A DNA stretch of 43,654 nucleotides, from positions 6,064 through 49,717 of the forward strand of contig JAPPMY010000092.1 in the NCBI GenBank assembly GCA_028818855.1, in the 5' to 3' direction. Shown in pieces: positions 7,478 to 18,197 of this stretch; the first letter of the stretch is position 1; each line of letters opens with the position of its first letter. The translations under genes and the position numbers were made by a program. Origin of the DNA: Rhodospirillales bacterium (lineage in GTDB: Bacteria; Pseudomonadota; Alphaproteobacteria; UBA828). Under the pieces are notes generated by a model. The model saw only the letters and a program-made list of their open reading frames with translations. It was not told the DNA's origin and did no database searches.

Positions 7478-7583
7478 GTTCCCTCCCGCCGGCCCGGACC
7501 CTGCCGCGGGGCGCTTGCGGCGGGTGCTGCAGCGGCATAGCTTCGCGCGGCGGCACCGCAGCCGGCGACGCAAGGGGAGAGCA

Positions 7584-8738
7584 ATGGCCAGGATCGTCGA
7601 GGTACGCGCGAGCGCGCATTCGTGCCCGTTCGAGACCAATCTCGTGCGCATGGGTCTCGGCACCAACACCAAGCGCGACATCGTGCTCGTGCGGATCACC
7701 GACGAGAGCGGCAAGGTCGGCCTCGGCGAGGCGCACCACGGCCAGAACCCCACGGCGATGGCGACGGTCATCCAGGACGGCCTCGGCTCGCTAATCATCG
7801 GCGCCGACCCGCTCGACAGCGAGGGCATCTGGCACCGGCTGGAGCGCCAGCAGATCACCACGCACGGGCTGGGCGCCGGCAGCATCACCGCGCTCGCCGG
7901 CATCGACAACGCGCTCTGGGACCTCAAGGGCAAGCTGCTGGGCCTCCCGATCTACACGCTCATGGGCGGCTCCAGGAAGCGCATCCGCGCCTACGCCGGG
8001 GGATTAAGTCTTGGCTTCAAGCCACCGGAAGAGCTGGAGAAAGAGGTCGCGACCCTGGTGGGCGAGGGCTATACCGCGATCAAGATGCGGGTGGGCGATC
8101 ACCCGGCGCGGGACGCCATGCGCGTCGGCCACATCCGCAAGACCTTCGGCGACGATCTCGACATCGCCGTCGACGCCGCGACGCGCTACGACCTGCTCGA
8201 TATCCCGGACGTCCTGCGCTACTGCGAGGAGAACCGGGTGTACTGGCTGGAGGAGCCGTTCACGCCGGACAACATCCCGGCCTATGCCGAGCTTCGCAGG
8301 CGGACCGCGATCCCCATTGCGGCCGGCGAGAACCACTATGGGAGGCCGGCGTTCCGCGCGCTCTTCGAGGGGCGCGCCATCTCGATCTGCCAGGCGGACT
8401 TCTGCAAGTCGGGGGGCTTGAGCGAGTTGAAGAAGATCTCGGACATGGCCGCCGCCTGGCACATCCCGATGGCGCCGCATACCAGTCATAGCATCCTGAG
8501 CGCCGCCGGCAACGCGCACCTGCTCTCTGCGATTCCCAACGGCCTGATCTACGAGGCGGACGTGGCCCTGGTGAACCCGTTCCGCACCGACCTCGCCAAG
8601 GGCTACCAGGGCGTCGTGGACGGGCATATCGAGCCGCCGGACGGGCCGGGGCTCGGGATCGAGATCGACGAATCGGTGCTGGAGCGCTATCCCGCAATTC
8701 CGGGACCCTGCTACATTCCGGGCTGGGCCGGGGGATAG
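7584..8738 (+). CDS. Mandelate racemase/enolase-superfamily dehydratase
   Basis: 384 residues. It has the enolase-superfamily capping domain and barrel. Visible catalytic features (numbered from this start) are a K167-M-R169 motif in place of KxK, metal ligands D197 (AVDAA), E223/E224 (WLEEPF) and the Glu of AAGENHYG, and H299 in APHTSHS as general acid/base. This pattern fits the mandelate racemase subgroup, mostly sugar-acid dehydratases; the exact substrate is unclear. The start is chosen at ATGGCCAGG because AGGGGAG lies directly upstream; the frame extends 69 bases further upstream with an Arg-rich translation that does not look like protein. It is followed 30 bases later by a TauD-like dioxygenase, so the pair is probably co-transcribed. 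Confidence 0.85.
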   Translation: MARIVEVRASAHSCPFETNLVRMGLGTNTKRDIVLVRITDESGKVGLGEAHHGQNPTAMATVIQDGLGSLIIGADPLDSEGIWHRLERQQITTHGLGAGSITALAGIDNALWDLKGKLLGLPIYTLMGGSRKRIRAYAGGLSLGFKPPEELEKEVATLVGEGYTAIKMRVGDHPARDAMRVGHIRKTFGDDLDIAVDAATRYDLLDIPDVLRYCEENRVYWLEEPFTPDNIPAYAELRRRTAIPIAAGENHYGRPAFRALFEGRAISICQADFCKSGGLSELKKISDMAAAWHIPMAPHTSHSILSAAGNAHLLSAIPNGLIYEADVALVNPFRTDLAKGYQGVVDGHIEPPDGPGLGIEIDESVLERYPAIPGPCYIPGWAGG

Positions 8739-8768
8739 CGAGGCCGGCAAGCCCCGGGGGAGGGCGCC

Positions 8769-9638
8769 ATGGCACCCGAAATCACGCCGACCGACGCGAC
8801 GCTCGGCGCGGTCGTCAGCAACGTCCGGCTGAACGCGCTCGACGACGCGGCCTTCGCGGCCATCCTAGAGGCATGGCACGCCCACGCCGTGCTGATCTTC
8901 CCCGGCCAGTACCTCTCGGAAGAGGAGCAGGTCGCCTTCAGCCGCCGATTCGGGCCGCTGGAGCGCAGCCTCACCAAGACCCACACGAAGCACGACCCGG
9001 CGATCATCCACCTTTCCAACGTGAAGAAGGACGGCTCGCTCTGGGAGGCCAAGAGCGACACGGGAAGGCTGCTGCAGGGCAACAACTACTGGCACACCGA
9101 CAGCTCGTACAAGCGGATTCCCGCCAAGGCCTCGCTGCTCGTGGCGAAGGTCGTGCCGAAGAGCGGCGGCGAGACCGCCTTTGCCGACATGCGCGCGGCC
9201 TACGACGCCCTCGACCCGGCCATGCGGGCGTGGCTCGCGGACAAGATCGCCGTGCACAGCTACGCCTACAGCCAGGGCAAGGTCGGCGGGACCGGGGCGA
9301 TCACACGGGACGAGTGGGACGCGCTGCCGCCGGTGGAGCAGCCGGTGATCCGCACCCATCCGGCGACCGGGCGGCGCAACCTCTACATCGGCCGCCATGC
9401 GAGCCATATCGTGGGCGAGGACCCGGACGAGAGCCGCAAGCTCCTGGAAGGGCTCTGCACGGCGGCTTGCCAGGCGCCGCGCATCCACGTTCACAAGTGG
9501 GACGTGGGCGATCTCGTCATATGGGACAACCGCTGCGTCCTGCACCGGGGTCTCGGCCACCCCCTGGACCAGCCGCGCCGCATGGTCCGCACCACGGTCG
9601 CCGGCGACAGCGACGAGGCCAACGAGTGGGTCGCCTGA
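8769..9638 (+). CDS. TauD/TfdA-family Fe(II)/2-oxoglutarate dioxygenase
   Basis: 289 residues, typical for the family. The iron-binding facial triad is visible: H109-T-D111 in NYWHTDSSY and the distal H259 in CVLHRG. An Arg in RRMVRTTV is well placed to bind 2-oxoglutarate. The family includes TauD (taurine), TfdA (2,4-D) and many other enzymes that hydroxylate small acids, releasing succinate and CO2; the substrate here cannot be named. GGGGGAGG precedes the ATG. Its position behind an enolase-superfamily dehydratase suggests a shared catabolic route for a small hydroxy- or amino-acid-like compound (inference). Confidence 0.88.
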   Translation: MAPEITPTDATLGAVVSNVRLNALDDAAFAAILEAWHAHAVLIFPGQYLSEEEQVAFSRRFGPLERSLTKTHTKHDPAIIHLSNVKKDGSLWEAKSDTGRLLQGNNYWHTDSSYKRIPAKASLLVAKVVPKSGGETAFADMRAAYDALDPAMRAWLADKIAVHSYAYSQGKVGGTGAITRDEWDALPPVEQPVIRTHPATGRRNLYIGRHASHIVGEDPDESRKLLEGLCTAACQAPRIHVHKWDVGDLVIWDNRCVLHRGLGHPLDQPRRMVRTTVAGDSDEANEWVA

Positions 9639-9755
9639 GCCGGCAGGGTTCGGGGCGGCGATAGGCCCCGCTCACAGCCGACATTGGCGCTGGACGCAGC
9701 CCGGCGTGTCGGCTAAGTTTCATAATTGTCGTGAATCATATCCTTATCATTAGAT

Positions 9756-10931
9756 ATGCAACAATTTATTGCGCGTCCTTCGCTCCTGGCAGAGGTTGCT
9801 GGCGGTCTCTCCGAAGTGCCGGCGGTGGCCCTGCTGGGCGCCCGACAGGTGGGCAAGACGACGCTGGCGCGGCAACTCGCTCGCCAGTGGCCGGGGCCGT
9901 CTACACTCTTCGACCTTGAGGTTGCGGCGACGCGCGAGGCTTTGACGAGAACGCCCGAGAGGGTTCTCGGGAACAGTGAGGGGCTGGTCGTCATTGACGA
10001 AATCCAGCGCATGCCGGCGCTGTTCGAGGTGCTGCGTCCGATCTGCGACGACCCCGATCGAAAGGCGGTCTTCCTGTTGCTGGGCAGTGCGTCCTGGGAC
10101 CTGATCAAGGGCGTTTCCGAGACGCTGGCGGGGCGGATCCTGTTCGTGGACGTGGGCGGCTTCTCGCTGGTCGAGGTGGGACCCGCCAATCAGGACCGGC
10201 TCTGGATGCGTGGCGGCTTTCCCCGCGCCTGGCTGGCACCGTCTGCCCCGGCGTGGACACGCTGGATGCGCTCGTTCACGCGGACGTTCCTGGAGCGGGA
10301 CGTGCCCGGTCTGGGTTCCAGGGTCTCGCCCGACTCGCTGGGGCGCTTCTGGCGCATGCTGGCGCACTATCACGGGCAGACCTGGAACGCGGCGGAATTG
10401 GCGCGCTCGATGGATGTGACCGTTCCCACAGTGAACCGGTATCGCGATCTGCTGGCGGGTTCATTCATGGTCCGAGTCTTGCCGCCGTGGTTCGAAAACC
10501 TGGGGAAGCGCATCGTCAAGTCTCCCAAGGTGTATCTGCGCGATAGCGGCGTGCTGCACTTTCTGCTGGGGCTGGAGAGGGAGACCGATCTGCCCGTGCA
10601 TCCCCGCTACGGCGCCAGTTGGGAGGGGTTCGCACTGGAACAGACTTTGCTCGCGCACGGCCAGCACGAAGCGTACTTCTATGCCACCCGGAGGGGCGCC
10701 GAGCTCGATCTGCTGTTGCTGCGGCGGGGACGGCGCTGGGGCTTCGAGTTCAAGTGTACCGACGCGCCGCGCACAACGAAGTCCATGCACGTCGTCATGG
10801 AAGACTTGGGCCTGGAGCATCTCTGGGTTCTCTATCCCGGGGACCTGACCTATTCGCTCACAAGTGCCATCACGGCGATGCCTCTCAAGAACATCGCAGA
10901 GATCGACCTGAGGCCGGCCTCTCTTGCGTAG
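9756..10931 (+). CDS. AAA-type ATPase with DUF4143 C-terminal domain
   Basis: 391 residues. The Walker A is GARQVGKTT (about 29-37), the Walker B is LVVIDEIQ (about 77-84), and LLGSAS matches the sensor-like LxGSxS of this ATPase group. After about residue 200 comes a winged-helix-like stretch and a DUF4143-type nuclease-like fold (YFYATRRGAELDLLL, then FEFKCTDAP), similar to PD-(D/E)xK domains. These proteins are common and frequently transferred between bacteria and archaea; their role is unresolved. There is no obvious ribosome-binding site before the ATG and the upstream 50 bases are strikingly AT-rich, so translation may be leaderless or start elsewhere. No partner gene is adjacent. Confidence 0.85.
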   Translation: MQQFIARPSLLAEVAGGLSEVPAVALLGARQVGKTTLARQLARQWPGPSTLFDLEVAATREALTRTPERVLGNSEGLVVIDEIQRMPALFEVLRPICDDPDRKAVFLLLGSASWDLIKGVSETLAGRILFVDVGGFSLVEVGPANQDRLWMRGGFPRAWLAPSAPAWTRWMRSFTRTFLERDVPGLGSRVSPDSLGRFWRMLAHYHGQTWNAAELARSMDVTVPTVNRYRDLLAGSFMVRVLPPWFENLGKRIVKSPKVYLRDSGVLHFLLGLERETDLPVHPRYGASWEGFALEQTLLAHGQHEAYFYATRRGAELDLLLLRRGRRWGFEFKCTDAPRTTKSMHVVMEDLGLEHLWVLYPGDLTYSLTSAITAMPLKNIAEIDLRPASLA

Positions 10932-11023
10932 GGCCGTTGCCAAGCGAGCGGTGGGGGCGTGCGATCGGCCGGCGCCGGCTGTATGGTGGCGCCGCGACGG
11001 CGAGTTCGAGAAGGAGACGAGAG

Positions 11024-11419
11024 ATGGTGGAGCTGCCCGATCTGGCCAGACGGCTGCTGGACGGCAAGAACTTCGCGACCGTGGCCACCGTGATGAGCGA
11101 CGGGCGGCCCCAGGCGTCGGTCGTCTGGATCCACACCGACGGCCCGCACATCGTCTTCAACACGGCGGAGGGGCGGGTGAAGCCCCGCAACATGCGCCGC
11201 GACGCGCGGGTCGCGATCGCCGTCTTCGACATGGAGAACCCCTATCAGCAGGCGATGATCCAGGGCCGCGTCGTGGCGATGGAGCACGAGGGGGCCGAGG
11301 AAAGCATCGACGCGATGACGAAGAAGTACATGGACCTCGACAGCTATCCCCACCGCAGGGAGGGTGAGCAGCGCGTGATCGTCAGGATCGCGCCGGAAAA
11401 AATCGCGCTGATGGAGTAG
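11024..11419 (+). CDS. PPOX-type (pyridoxamine-phosphate-oxidase-like) flavoprotein
   Basis: 131 residues forming a single split-barrel domain. ATVATVMSDGRPQASVVWI and the following VFNTAEGRVKPRNMRRDARVAI match the PPOX/F420-dependent oxidoreductase pattern, in which the conserved Lys-x-Arg-Asn segment helps bind FMN or F420. Substrate unknown. AAGGAG lies 7 bases before the ATG, fixing the start. It is closely followed by an SDR and an LLM oxidoreductase (gaps of 25 and 35 bases), which suggests an operon of redox enzymes running 11024-13258 and perhaps into glnS. Confidence 0.82.
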   Translation: MVELPDLARRLLDGKNFATVATVMSDGRPQASVVWIHTDGPHIVFNTAEGRVKPRNMRRDARVAIAVFDMENPYQQAMIQGRVVAMEHEGAEESIDAMTKKYMDLDSYPHRREGEQRVIVRIAPEKIALME

Positions 11420-11444
11420 ACGGCTGCAAGAGGGACGGCGAGCG

Positions 11445-12191
11445 ATGAGGCTTGAGGGCAAGCGGGCACTGATCACGGGCGGGCTCGGCGGCATCGGGCG
11501 CAAGGTCGCCGAGCGATTCGCTGCGGAGGGCGCAGAGCTGGCGCTGGCCGACGCGGCATCCGGCGAGAGCCCGGTGGCGGATGCACGCTGCTACACGGCC
11601 GATCTCAGCCAGGTCTCCGAGTGCCGGCGGCTGGCCGGCGAGGTCGAGGCCGATCTCGGCCCGATCGATCTCCTGGTCAACTGCGTCGGAGTCTTCGAGC
11701 AGATGCCCTTCGACGAGGTCACCGAGGAGAACTGGGACCGCAACCTCGACATCAACCTGAAGGGCGTGTTCTTCCTCATCCAGGCGGCGGTGCCGCAGAT
11801 GCGCGCGCAAGGCGGCGGGCGTATCGTCAACATCACCTCGATCGCAGCCAGCCAGGGATTCGCCAACGCCGAAGCCTACTGCGCGGCGAAGGGCGGGCTG
11901 CTCAACCTGACGCGGGCGTTGGCGATGCAGCTCGCGCCCGAGCGCATCAACGTCAATTCGGTGGCGCCGGGCTTCATCCGCACCCAGATGACCGAGCACC
12001 AGTGGACCGACGACGCCTTCATCTCCAGCCTCGCCCGCATGCTGGCGACCCGCACCGGCTACATGGAGCCGGACGCGATCGCGGCTGCAGCGCTCTTCCT
12101 CTGCTCCGAAGACGCCGCCCACATCCACGGCGTGAACCTGGGCGTGGACGACGGCTGGCTCGCCGGCGTCTCCGGCACCGCCTTCCACTGA
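11445..12191 (+). CDS. Short-chain dehydrogenase/reductase (SDR)
   Basis: 248 residues, classical SDR length. Motifs: TGGLGGIG (NAD(P)-binding glycine loop, about 10-17), NCVG in place of the usual NNAG, a catalytic Ser in ITSIAAS, the YCAAK active site, and APGFIRTQM after it. The acidic residue after beta-2 (LADAAS) suggests a preference for NAD(H). It probably oxidises an alcohol or reduces a ketone in the pathway of its neighbours. The downstream LLM gene starts 35 bases after its stop. Confidence 0.9.
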   Translation: MRLEGKRALITGGLGGIGRKVAERFAAEGAELALADAASGESPVADARCYTADLSQVSECRRLAGEVEADLGPIDLLVNCVGVFEQMPFDEVTEENWDRNLDINLKGVFFLIQAAVPQMRAQGGGRIVNITSIAASQGFANAEAYCAAKGGLLNLTRALAMQLAPERINVNSVAPGFIRTQMTEHQWTDDAFISSLARMLATRTGYMEPDAIAAAALFLCSEDAAHIHGVNLGVDDGWLAGVSGTAFH

Positions 12192-12226
12192 GGCCGCAGG
12201 CAAGCGACAAGACCGGGAGCAGCGCG

Positions 12227-13258
12227 ATGAAGTTCGGCCTTCTCTTCGCTCACCAGGTGCCGCCGGAGAGCGGAATCGCCAGCAGCGAGACCTACCGGGA
12301 CATGCTGAGCTGCCTGCCGCGGGCCGAGGCGCTGGGCTATGTCTCCGCGTTCCAGTGCTCCCACCACGTGCAGAAGGACGGATTCTGCCCGAGCCCGCTG
12401 GTCGCCATGGCGGGGGCTGCGGCGGTCACCGAACGAATGCGGATCGGCACGGCGGTCCTGCTGGTGCCGCTCTACGCGCCGCTCAAGCTCGCGGAAGACG
12501 TCGCGGTCATCGACAACCTCTCGGGCGGGCGCTTCGTCTTCGGCGTGGCGCCGGGCTACGTGACGCAGGAGTTCGCCGCCCACGGCGTGCCGCGGGAGGA
12601 GCGCGTGGGACGCTTCGAGGAGGCGCTGGATCTGATGATCCAGGCCTGGAGCGGCGAGCCGTTCTCCTTCGAGGGGCGCTACTACCGGGTGCCCGAGGGG
12701 CGGGTGACGCCGAAGCCGGTGCAGCGGCCGCATCCGCCCATCTGGTACGGGGTCTCGGCTCCGGGCTCGTTGCGGCGGGCCGCGGCGCGGCGCTCGGTGC
12801 AGATCATGTCGCCTCGCCACGGGCTCGCCGAGCTGCAGGACCACTTCAAGCCCTACGAGGCCGCTGCCGCCGCCGCCGGCTGGGAGATCCCGGAGCGGCC
12901 GATCATCCGCCAGGTGTTCGTCGCGCCGACCACGGCGGAGGCGGAAGCGAAGGCCGCGCCGGCGGTGGACTACCTCTATCGCGAGCTTTACGGCGCCGCT
13001 TCCGCCGCCGGCGACCGGGTGCTGAGGCGGGACGACGGCAGTGTGATCGACGATCCCACCGAGGTCGCGTTCGCGACCTTCAAGGACCGCTACATCATCG
13101 GCGATCCCGACTTCGCCATCGCCCGCATCCGCGACTACCAGGCGGCCTGCAACCCGAGCGAGATGATCTGCTGGATGCACATGCCCGGCATTCCCGGCGC
13201 CGACGCCATGGCCTCGGCCGAACTCTTCGCCAGCGAGGTCATGCCCAACTTCCGCTGA
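12227..13258 (+). CDS. LLM class (luciferase-like) flavin-dependent oxidoreductase
   Basis: 343 residues starting MKFGLLFAHQ. It carries the diagnostic luciferase-like pattern DNLSGGRFVFGVAPGY and RFEEALDLMIQAWSGEPFSFEGRYY, and KPVQRPHPPIWYG near the middle. It is a TIM-barrel monooxygenase expected to need reduced FMN from a separate reductase; the PPOX flavoprotein two genes upstream is a candidate partner (inference). It differs clearly from the minus-strand LLM protein at 3676-4692, so the two are not recent copies. The frame is open far upstream, through the SDR gene in another phase, but translation there is shadow. Confidence 0.88.
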   Translation: MKFGLLFAHQVPPESGIASSETYRDMLSCLPRAEALGYVSAFQCSHHVQKDGFCPSPLVAMAGAAAVTERMRIGTAVLLVPLYAPLKLAEDVAVIDNLSGGRFVFGVAPGYVTQEFAAHGVPREERVGRFEEALDLMIQAWSGEPFSFEGRYYRVPEGRVTPKPVQRPHPPIWYGVSAPGSLRRAAARRSVQIMSPRHGLAELQDHFKPYEAAAAAAGWEIPERPIIRQVFVAPTTAEAEAKAAPAVDYLYRELYGAASAAGDRVLRRDDGSVIDDPTEVAFATFKDRYIIGDPDFAIARIRDYQAACNPSEMICWMHMPGIPGADAMASAELFASEVMPNFR

Positions 13259-13296
13259 CGCGGTGGTCGAGGTTGCGGGAGAGGGAGCGGCGTAAC

Positions 13297-14976
<1,680 letters not shown>

Positions 14977-15129
14977 GCCGGGTCTCGGGCCGGCGACGGG
15001 CTTTGACGTTGCGGCCCGCCGGATGCCCCGGACGATGGTGCGCTGCACGGAGCGCGCGGCCTGCACCAGCATTCCGGCATGGGGCGCGACAGCAGACGGG
15101 CTCGGGGAGCCGGAAAGACGACGTTTGCG

Positions 15130-16299
15130 TCAGGCCGCTGGAAGCACGTCGTCGGGCGAGTGGGTGAGGGTAACGGCGCCGAAGAGGCGGGCGGTCTCGG
15201 CCGGGTCGTCCTGAATCCTCCGGTAGTACGTCGCCAGCGTCTCGCTCGGCCTGGCGAAGCGGGCGAGCTGGGCGGTGAAGCGGTAGTAGGGCAGCAGCCA
15301 GTCGTCGCGCGCCTCGTGGTATCCGGCGAGCGCCTCATCGAGCGGGCGCCGGCCGCTCAGGCCGTCATCCACGGCCTCGGCAAGCATTTCGGCGCAATGG
15401 AACGCGGTCGAGATGCCCTGCGCGGTCACCGGGTCCTTCTTCATGCCCGCATCCCCCGTCAGCGCCCAGCCGGGGCCGGCCGCCTCGCGCACGAAGGCCC
15501 GCGTGCAGCCGCCGTGAAACTCCTCCACCCGCTTGGCGCCAGGCAGCATCGCCCGCAGGTCGGGCGCAACCTCTTCGACCCTGGCGAGGAAGGCTGCTTC
15601 GCGGTCGTGCCGGGCGGCCACGAACTCGTCGTGCATCAGGTTGGCGGCGACCAGCACGGTGCCGTCGCTCGCGGGGAAGGCGAAGGCGCCCTTGTGCTCG
15701 CGGATATAGAGCCTGACGTGGTCGAGCGCGATGCCCTCCCAGTAGCTCCAGATATTGCTCTGCACGATGGGCTCGCACAGGGATTCCTTCGCGCCGACGG
15801 AACGGGCGACCACGGAGTTCGGCCCGTCCGCGCCGATGACGAGGCGGGCTCGCTCCACCTGTCGGCTTCCGCCTGCTCCCGCGATCACGACGCCGGCAAC
15901 CCTGCCGTCATCCTCGACGAGTTGGGCAACGCGGGCGCCATCGCGGAATTCAGCGCCGGAAGCGACTGCCGCCTCGGCCAGCACGGAATCCAGCAGGTAG
16001 CGCCGGGGGCCGTAAGAGTCGTCGCAGCCGTCCACGGCGGGCGGCGCTCCCTGGAGCACGGTACCGTGCAGGTCGACCCGCCAGCCGGTGAAGGGCGCCG
16101 CGCGGGCGGCGATCTGCGGCAGGACGCCCCAGTCGCGCAGGTGAGCGGCACCCAGGGGGTGGATGAGGTGCGTCGACTGCCCCATGTCGCTCGGGAAGCG
16201 ATCTCGGTCGAGCAGCAGGACGCGATAGCCCCTGCGGGCCAGCAGCATGGCCGTGGGCGCGCCGGCGCAGCGTGCGCCGACGACGATCGCGTCGTAGAT
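15130..16299 (-). CDS. FAD-dependent monooxygenase, apparent non-canonical ATC start
   Basis: 389 residues if begun at 16299. The Rossmann FAD motif YDAIVVGARCAGAPTAMLLA is complete, but the first ATG (16246-16248) lies inside it, after the glycine loop. Between the upstream stop codon and that ATG no ATG, GTG, TTG or CTG is in frame. GGGGAGG sits 6 bases before an ATC codon that is followed by Tyr-Asp, where related enzymes have Met-Tyr-Asp. Start is therefore ATC (or the adjacent ACG), or the base is a sequencing error. Other features: the DG motif RLVIGADGPNSVVAR and the second FAD-binding GDAGMKKDPVTAQGIS, both typical of PHBH-like/geranylgeranyl-reductase-like flavin enzymes. It is the last gene of the amidase operon, 18 bases after the VOC gene. 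Confidence 0.8.
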   Translation of the reverse strand: MYDAIVVGARCAGAPTAMLLARRGYRVLLLDRDRFPSDMGQSTHLIHPLGAAHLRDWGVLPQIAARAAPFTGWRVDLHGTVLQGAPPAVDGCDDSYGPRRYLLDSVLAEAAVASGAEFRDGARVAQLVEDDGRVAGVVIAGAGGSRQVERARLVIGADGPNSVVARSVGAKESLCEPIVQSNIWSYWEGIALDHVRLYIREHKGAFAFPASDGTVLVAANLMHDEFVAARHDREAAFLARVEEVAPDLRAMLPGAKRVEEFHGGCTRAFVREAAGPGWALTGDAGMKKDPVTAQGISTAFHCAEMLAEAVDDGLSGRRPLDEALAGYHEARDDWLLPYYRFTAQLARFARPSETLATYYRRIQDDPAETARLFGAVTLTHSPDDVLPAA

Positions 16300-16317
16300 C
16301 GTGCGCCTCCCCGTGCG

Positions 16318-16704
16318 TCAGTCCCGCTCGACCGGGGTGACCCAGCCGATGAAGGCGCCGCCGCCGTCCTTGACCACGGCGAAGCGCCCGACGTCGGGCA
16401 CGTCGAAGGCCGGACGGCAGACCTCGCCGCCTGCCGCCTCGACGCCGGCGAGCCGGGCGTCGATGTCGTCCACGGCGATGTAGGAGAACCAGTGGTCCGG
16501 CACCCCGTCGAAGCCCGCGTCCGGCTTCATCTCGAAGATGCCGGCGGCCATGGCCTCGCCCGCCTTGCAGAGCGTGTAGGTGCCGCCGTCCGCCATCGGA
16601 TGGGACTCGTACTGCCAGCCGAGCGTGTCCGCGTAGAACGCCTTGGCCTTGTCGACGCTCCAGGTCATCAGCTCGTTCCAGAAGAATGTGCCGTGCGCCG
16701 TCAT
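16318..16704 (-). CDS. VOC (glyoxalase/extradiol dioxygenase fold) protein
   Basis: 128 residues from ATG at 16704; a GTG four codons earlier is possible, but the GGAGG site would then be too close. It carries two beta-alpha-beta-beta-beta modules: FFWNELMTWSVDKAKAFYADTLGW and FSYIAVDDIDARLAGVEAAGGEV. This is the layout of glyoxalase-like proteins of the type often annotated as 27-kDa antigen-like. Metal ligands cannot be assigned with certainty and the substrate is unknown. It lies between the amidase and the flavin monooxygenase and is co-directional with both, so a role in the same degradation route is likely. Confidence 0.8.
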   Translation of the reverse strand: MTAHGTFFWNELMTWSVDKAKAFYADTLGWQYESHPMADGGTYTLCKAGEAMAAGIFEMKPDAGFDGVPDHWFSYIAVDDIDARLAGVEAAGGEVCRPAFDVPDVGRFAVVKDGGGAFIGWVTPVERD

Positions 16705-16783
16705 CGCTATCGCCACGCCTCCGTCACTCGTGTTTCAAGGGTCCGTGCCAGCGGCGCGCGCTCCCGGCGACGCCCGCGCGGGA

Positions 16784-18196
16784 TCATAGGCCGGGCGCCC
16801 GCGTGTGCCAGTCGGTCGCGCCCTGATAGGCGTGACCCAGGCGGAAGAGGGTTTCTTCGGAGAACGGGCGGCCCATGAGCTGGAAGGCGGCGGGAAGGCC
16901 GCTCCCGGTGAAGCCGCAGGGCACGATCAGCGCAGGCCCGCCCAGATAGTTGGCGGCGCGGGTGCACCAGCTCAGACCGGCGACCATCTGGGCCATGCGC
17001 TCGCCCCCGCCGACGTTGGTCTCGTCCCGCGTCGGGATCGGGAAGGGAATGCCCGGCGTGTGCAACGCATCGACGCCGGCGAGCGCGGTATCCACGAATT
17101 CCCGCAGCAGTCCGGCACGGGCGGAGAGCGCCTGGATGTACTTCACGGCCGGCACGTGAAGGCCGGGCTCGTAGCGGTTGCGCACCTGCGCCTGGTAGTC
17201 GTCCGGCCGGCCGGTAATCCAGGGCTCGTGGATCGCGGCTGCCTCGCTCGAGAGGACGACGTTGGAGAGGTGGTTGATGCGCGCGATGTCGGGCACCGGG
17301 ACCTCGACGACCTCGGCGCCGGCGGCGCGGAAGACGTCGAGGCTCCGCTCCATCAGGGCGCGCACCTCGTCGGTGGCGAGGTCGTAGAAATAGTCCGTCG
17401 GCATGCCGATCCTGAGGCCTTCGACGCCCTCGGCCAGCACCGCCTCGTAGTCGGGCACGGCGCGACGGCTCGAGGTCGGATCGTGCGGGTCGTGCCCGGC
17501 GATCACGCCCGTGATCCGCGCCGCATCGCGCACGGTGCGGGCGAGCGGGCCGACCGTGTCCAGCGTGAAGGAGAGCGGCATGAGCCCGTGGCGGCTGACG
17601 AGGCCGTTGGTCGGCTTGAGCCCGACCACGCCGCAGCAGGCCGACGGCAGGCGGACCGAGCCGCCGGTGTCGGAGCCGAGCGCGCCGTAGACCACGCGGC
17701 CGCCGACCGACGCGCCGGATCCGCTCGACGAGCCGCCGGAGATGTGCGCCTGGTTCCACGGGTTGCGGCAATCGCCCCAGTGCTCGTTGTGGCCGGTGGG
17801 GCCGGTGGCGAACTCCGCCATGTTGAGCCCGCCGAGATAGATCGCGCCCGCGCGACCGAGGCGGGCGAGGGCGGTGCTGTCGTGGTCCGGCACGAAGTCC
17901 CTGCGGATGCGTGAGCCGCAGGTGGTGACGTGGCCCGCGCGGTAGAACATGTCCTTGTGGGCGAGCGGCACGCCGTGCAGGGGGCCCGGTGCCGCGCCCC
18001 GCGCGAGCGCGGCATCGGCTTCCGCCGCACGCTCCAGCGCCGCCTCGGCCTGGAGGGAAATGAAGCAGTTGAGCACGGGCTGGAGCCGTTCGGCGCGGGC
18101 AACGGTGGCGGTCATGACTTCGACGGCGGAGAGCTGCCGCGCCGCGATCGCGTCGGCAAGCTCCACCAGGCTCATGAGGTGGATGTCGTCGCTCAT
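16784..18196 (-). CDS. Amidase (amidase-signature family)
   Basis: 470 residues. The Ser-cisSer-Lys triad is visible: K81 in AHKDMF, the cis-Ser in GGSSSGSGAS (about 154-163), and the nucleophile S180 in GSDTGGSVRLPSA. The family hydrolyses C-N bonds in amides, biuret-like or allophanate-like compounds, and includes GatA and AtzE. A single base separates its ATG from the stop (TGA) of the small upstream gene, a strong sign of translational coupling and of a two-subunit enzyme like AtzE with AtzG. The gene is in an operon with VOC and FAD monooxygenase genes. The exact substrate is not predictable. Confidence 0.9.
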   Translation of the reverse strand: MSDDIHLMSLVELADAIAARQLSAVEVMTATVARAERLQPVLNCFISLQAEAALERAAEADAALARGAAPGPLHGVPLAHKDMFYRAGHVTTCGSRIRRDFVPDHDSTALARLGRAGAIYLGGLNMAEFATGPTGHNEHWGDCRNPWNQAHISGGSSSGSGASVGGRVVYGALGSDTGGSVRLPSACCGVVGLKPTNGLVSRHGLMPLSFTLDTVGPLARTVRDAARITGVIAGHDPHDPTSSRRAVPDYEAVLAEGVEGLRIGMPTDYFYDLATDEVRALMERSLDVFRAAGAEVVEVPVPDIARINHLSNVVLSSEAAAIHEPWITGRPDDYQAQVRNRYEPGLHVPAVKYIQALSARAGLLREFVDTALAGVDALHTPGIPFPIPTRDETNVGGGERMAQMVAGLSWCTRAANYLGGPALIVPCGFTGSGLPAAFQLMGRPFSEETLFRLGHAYQGATDWHTRAPGL

Positions 18197-18197
18197 G

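Noticed and set aside
12355..13296. In-frame upstream extension of glnS through the LLM gene
   Set aside because: It translates the LLM gene in the wrong phase. The glnS start with a ribosome-binding site at 13297 gives the family length.
14977..15129. Gap between convergent glnS and the FAD monooxygenase as a terminator
   Set aside because: GC-rich but no clean hairpin with T run was seen.
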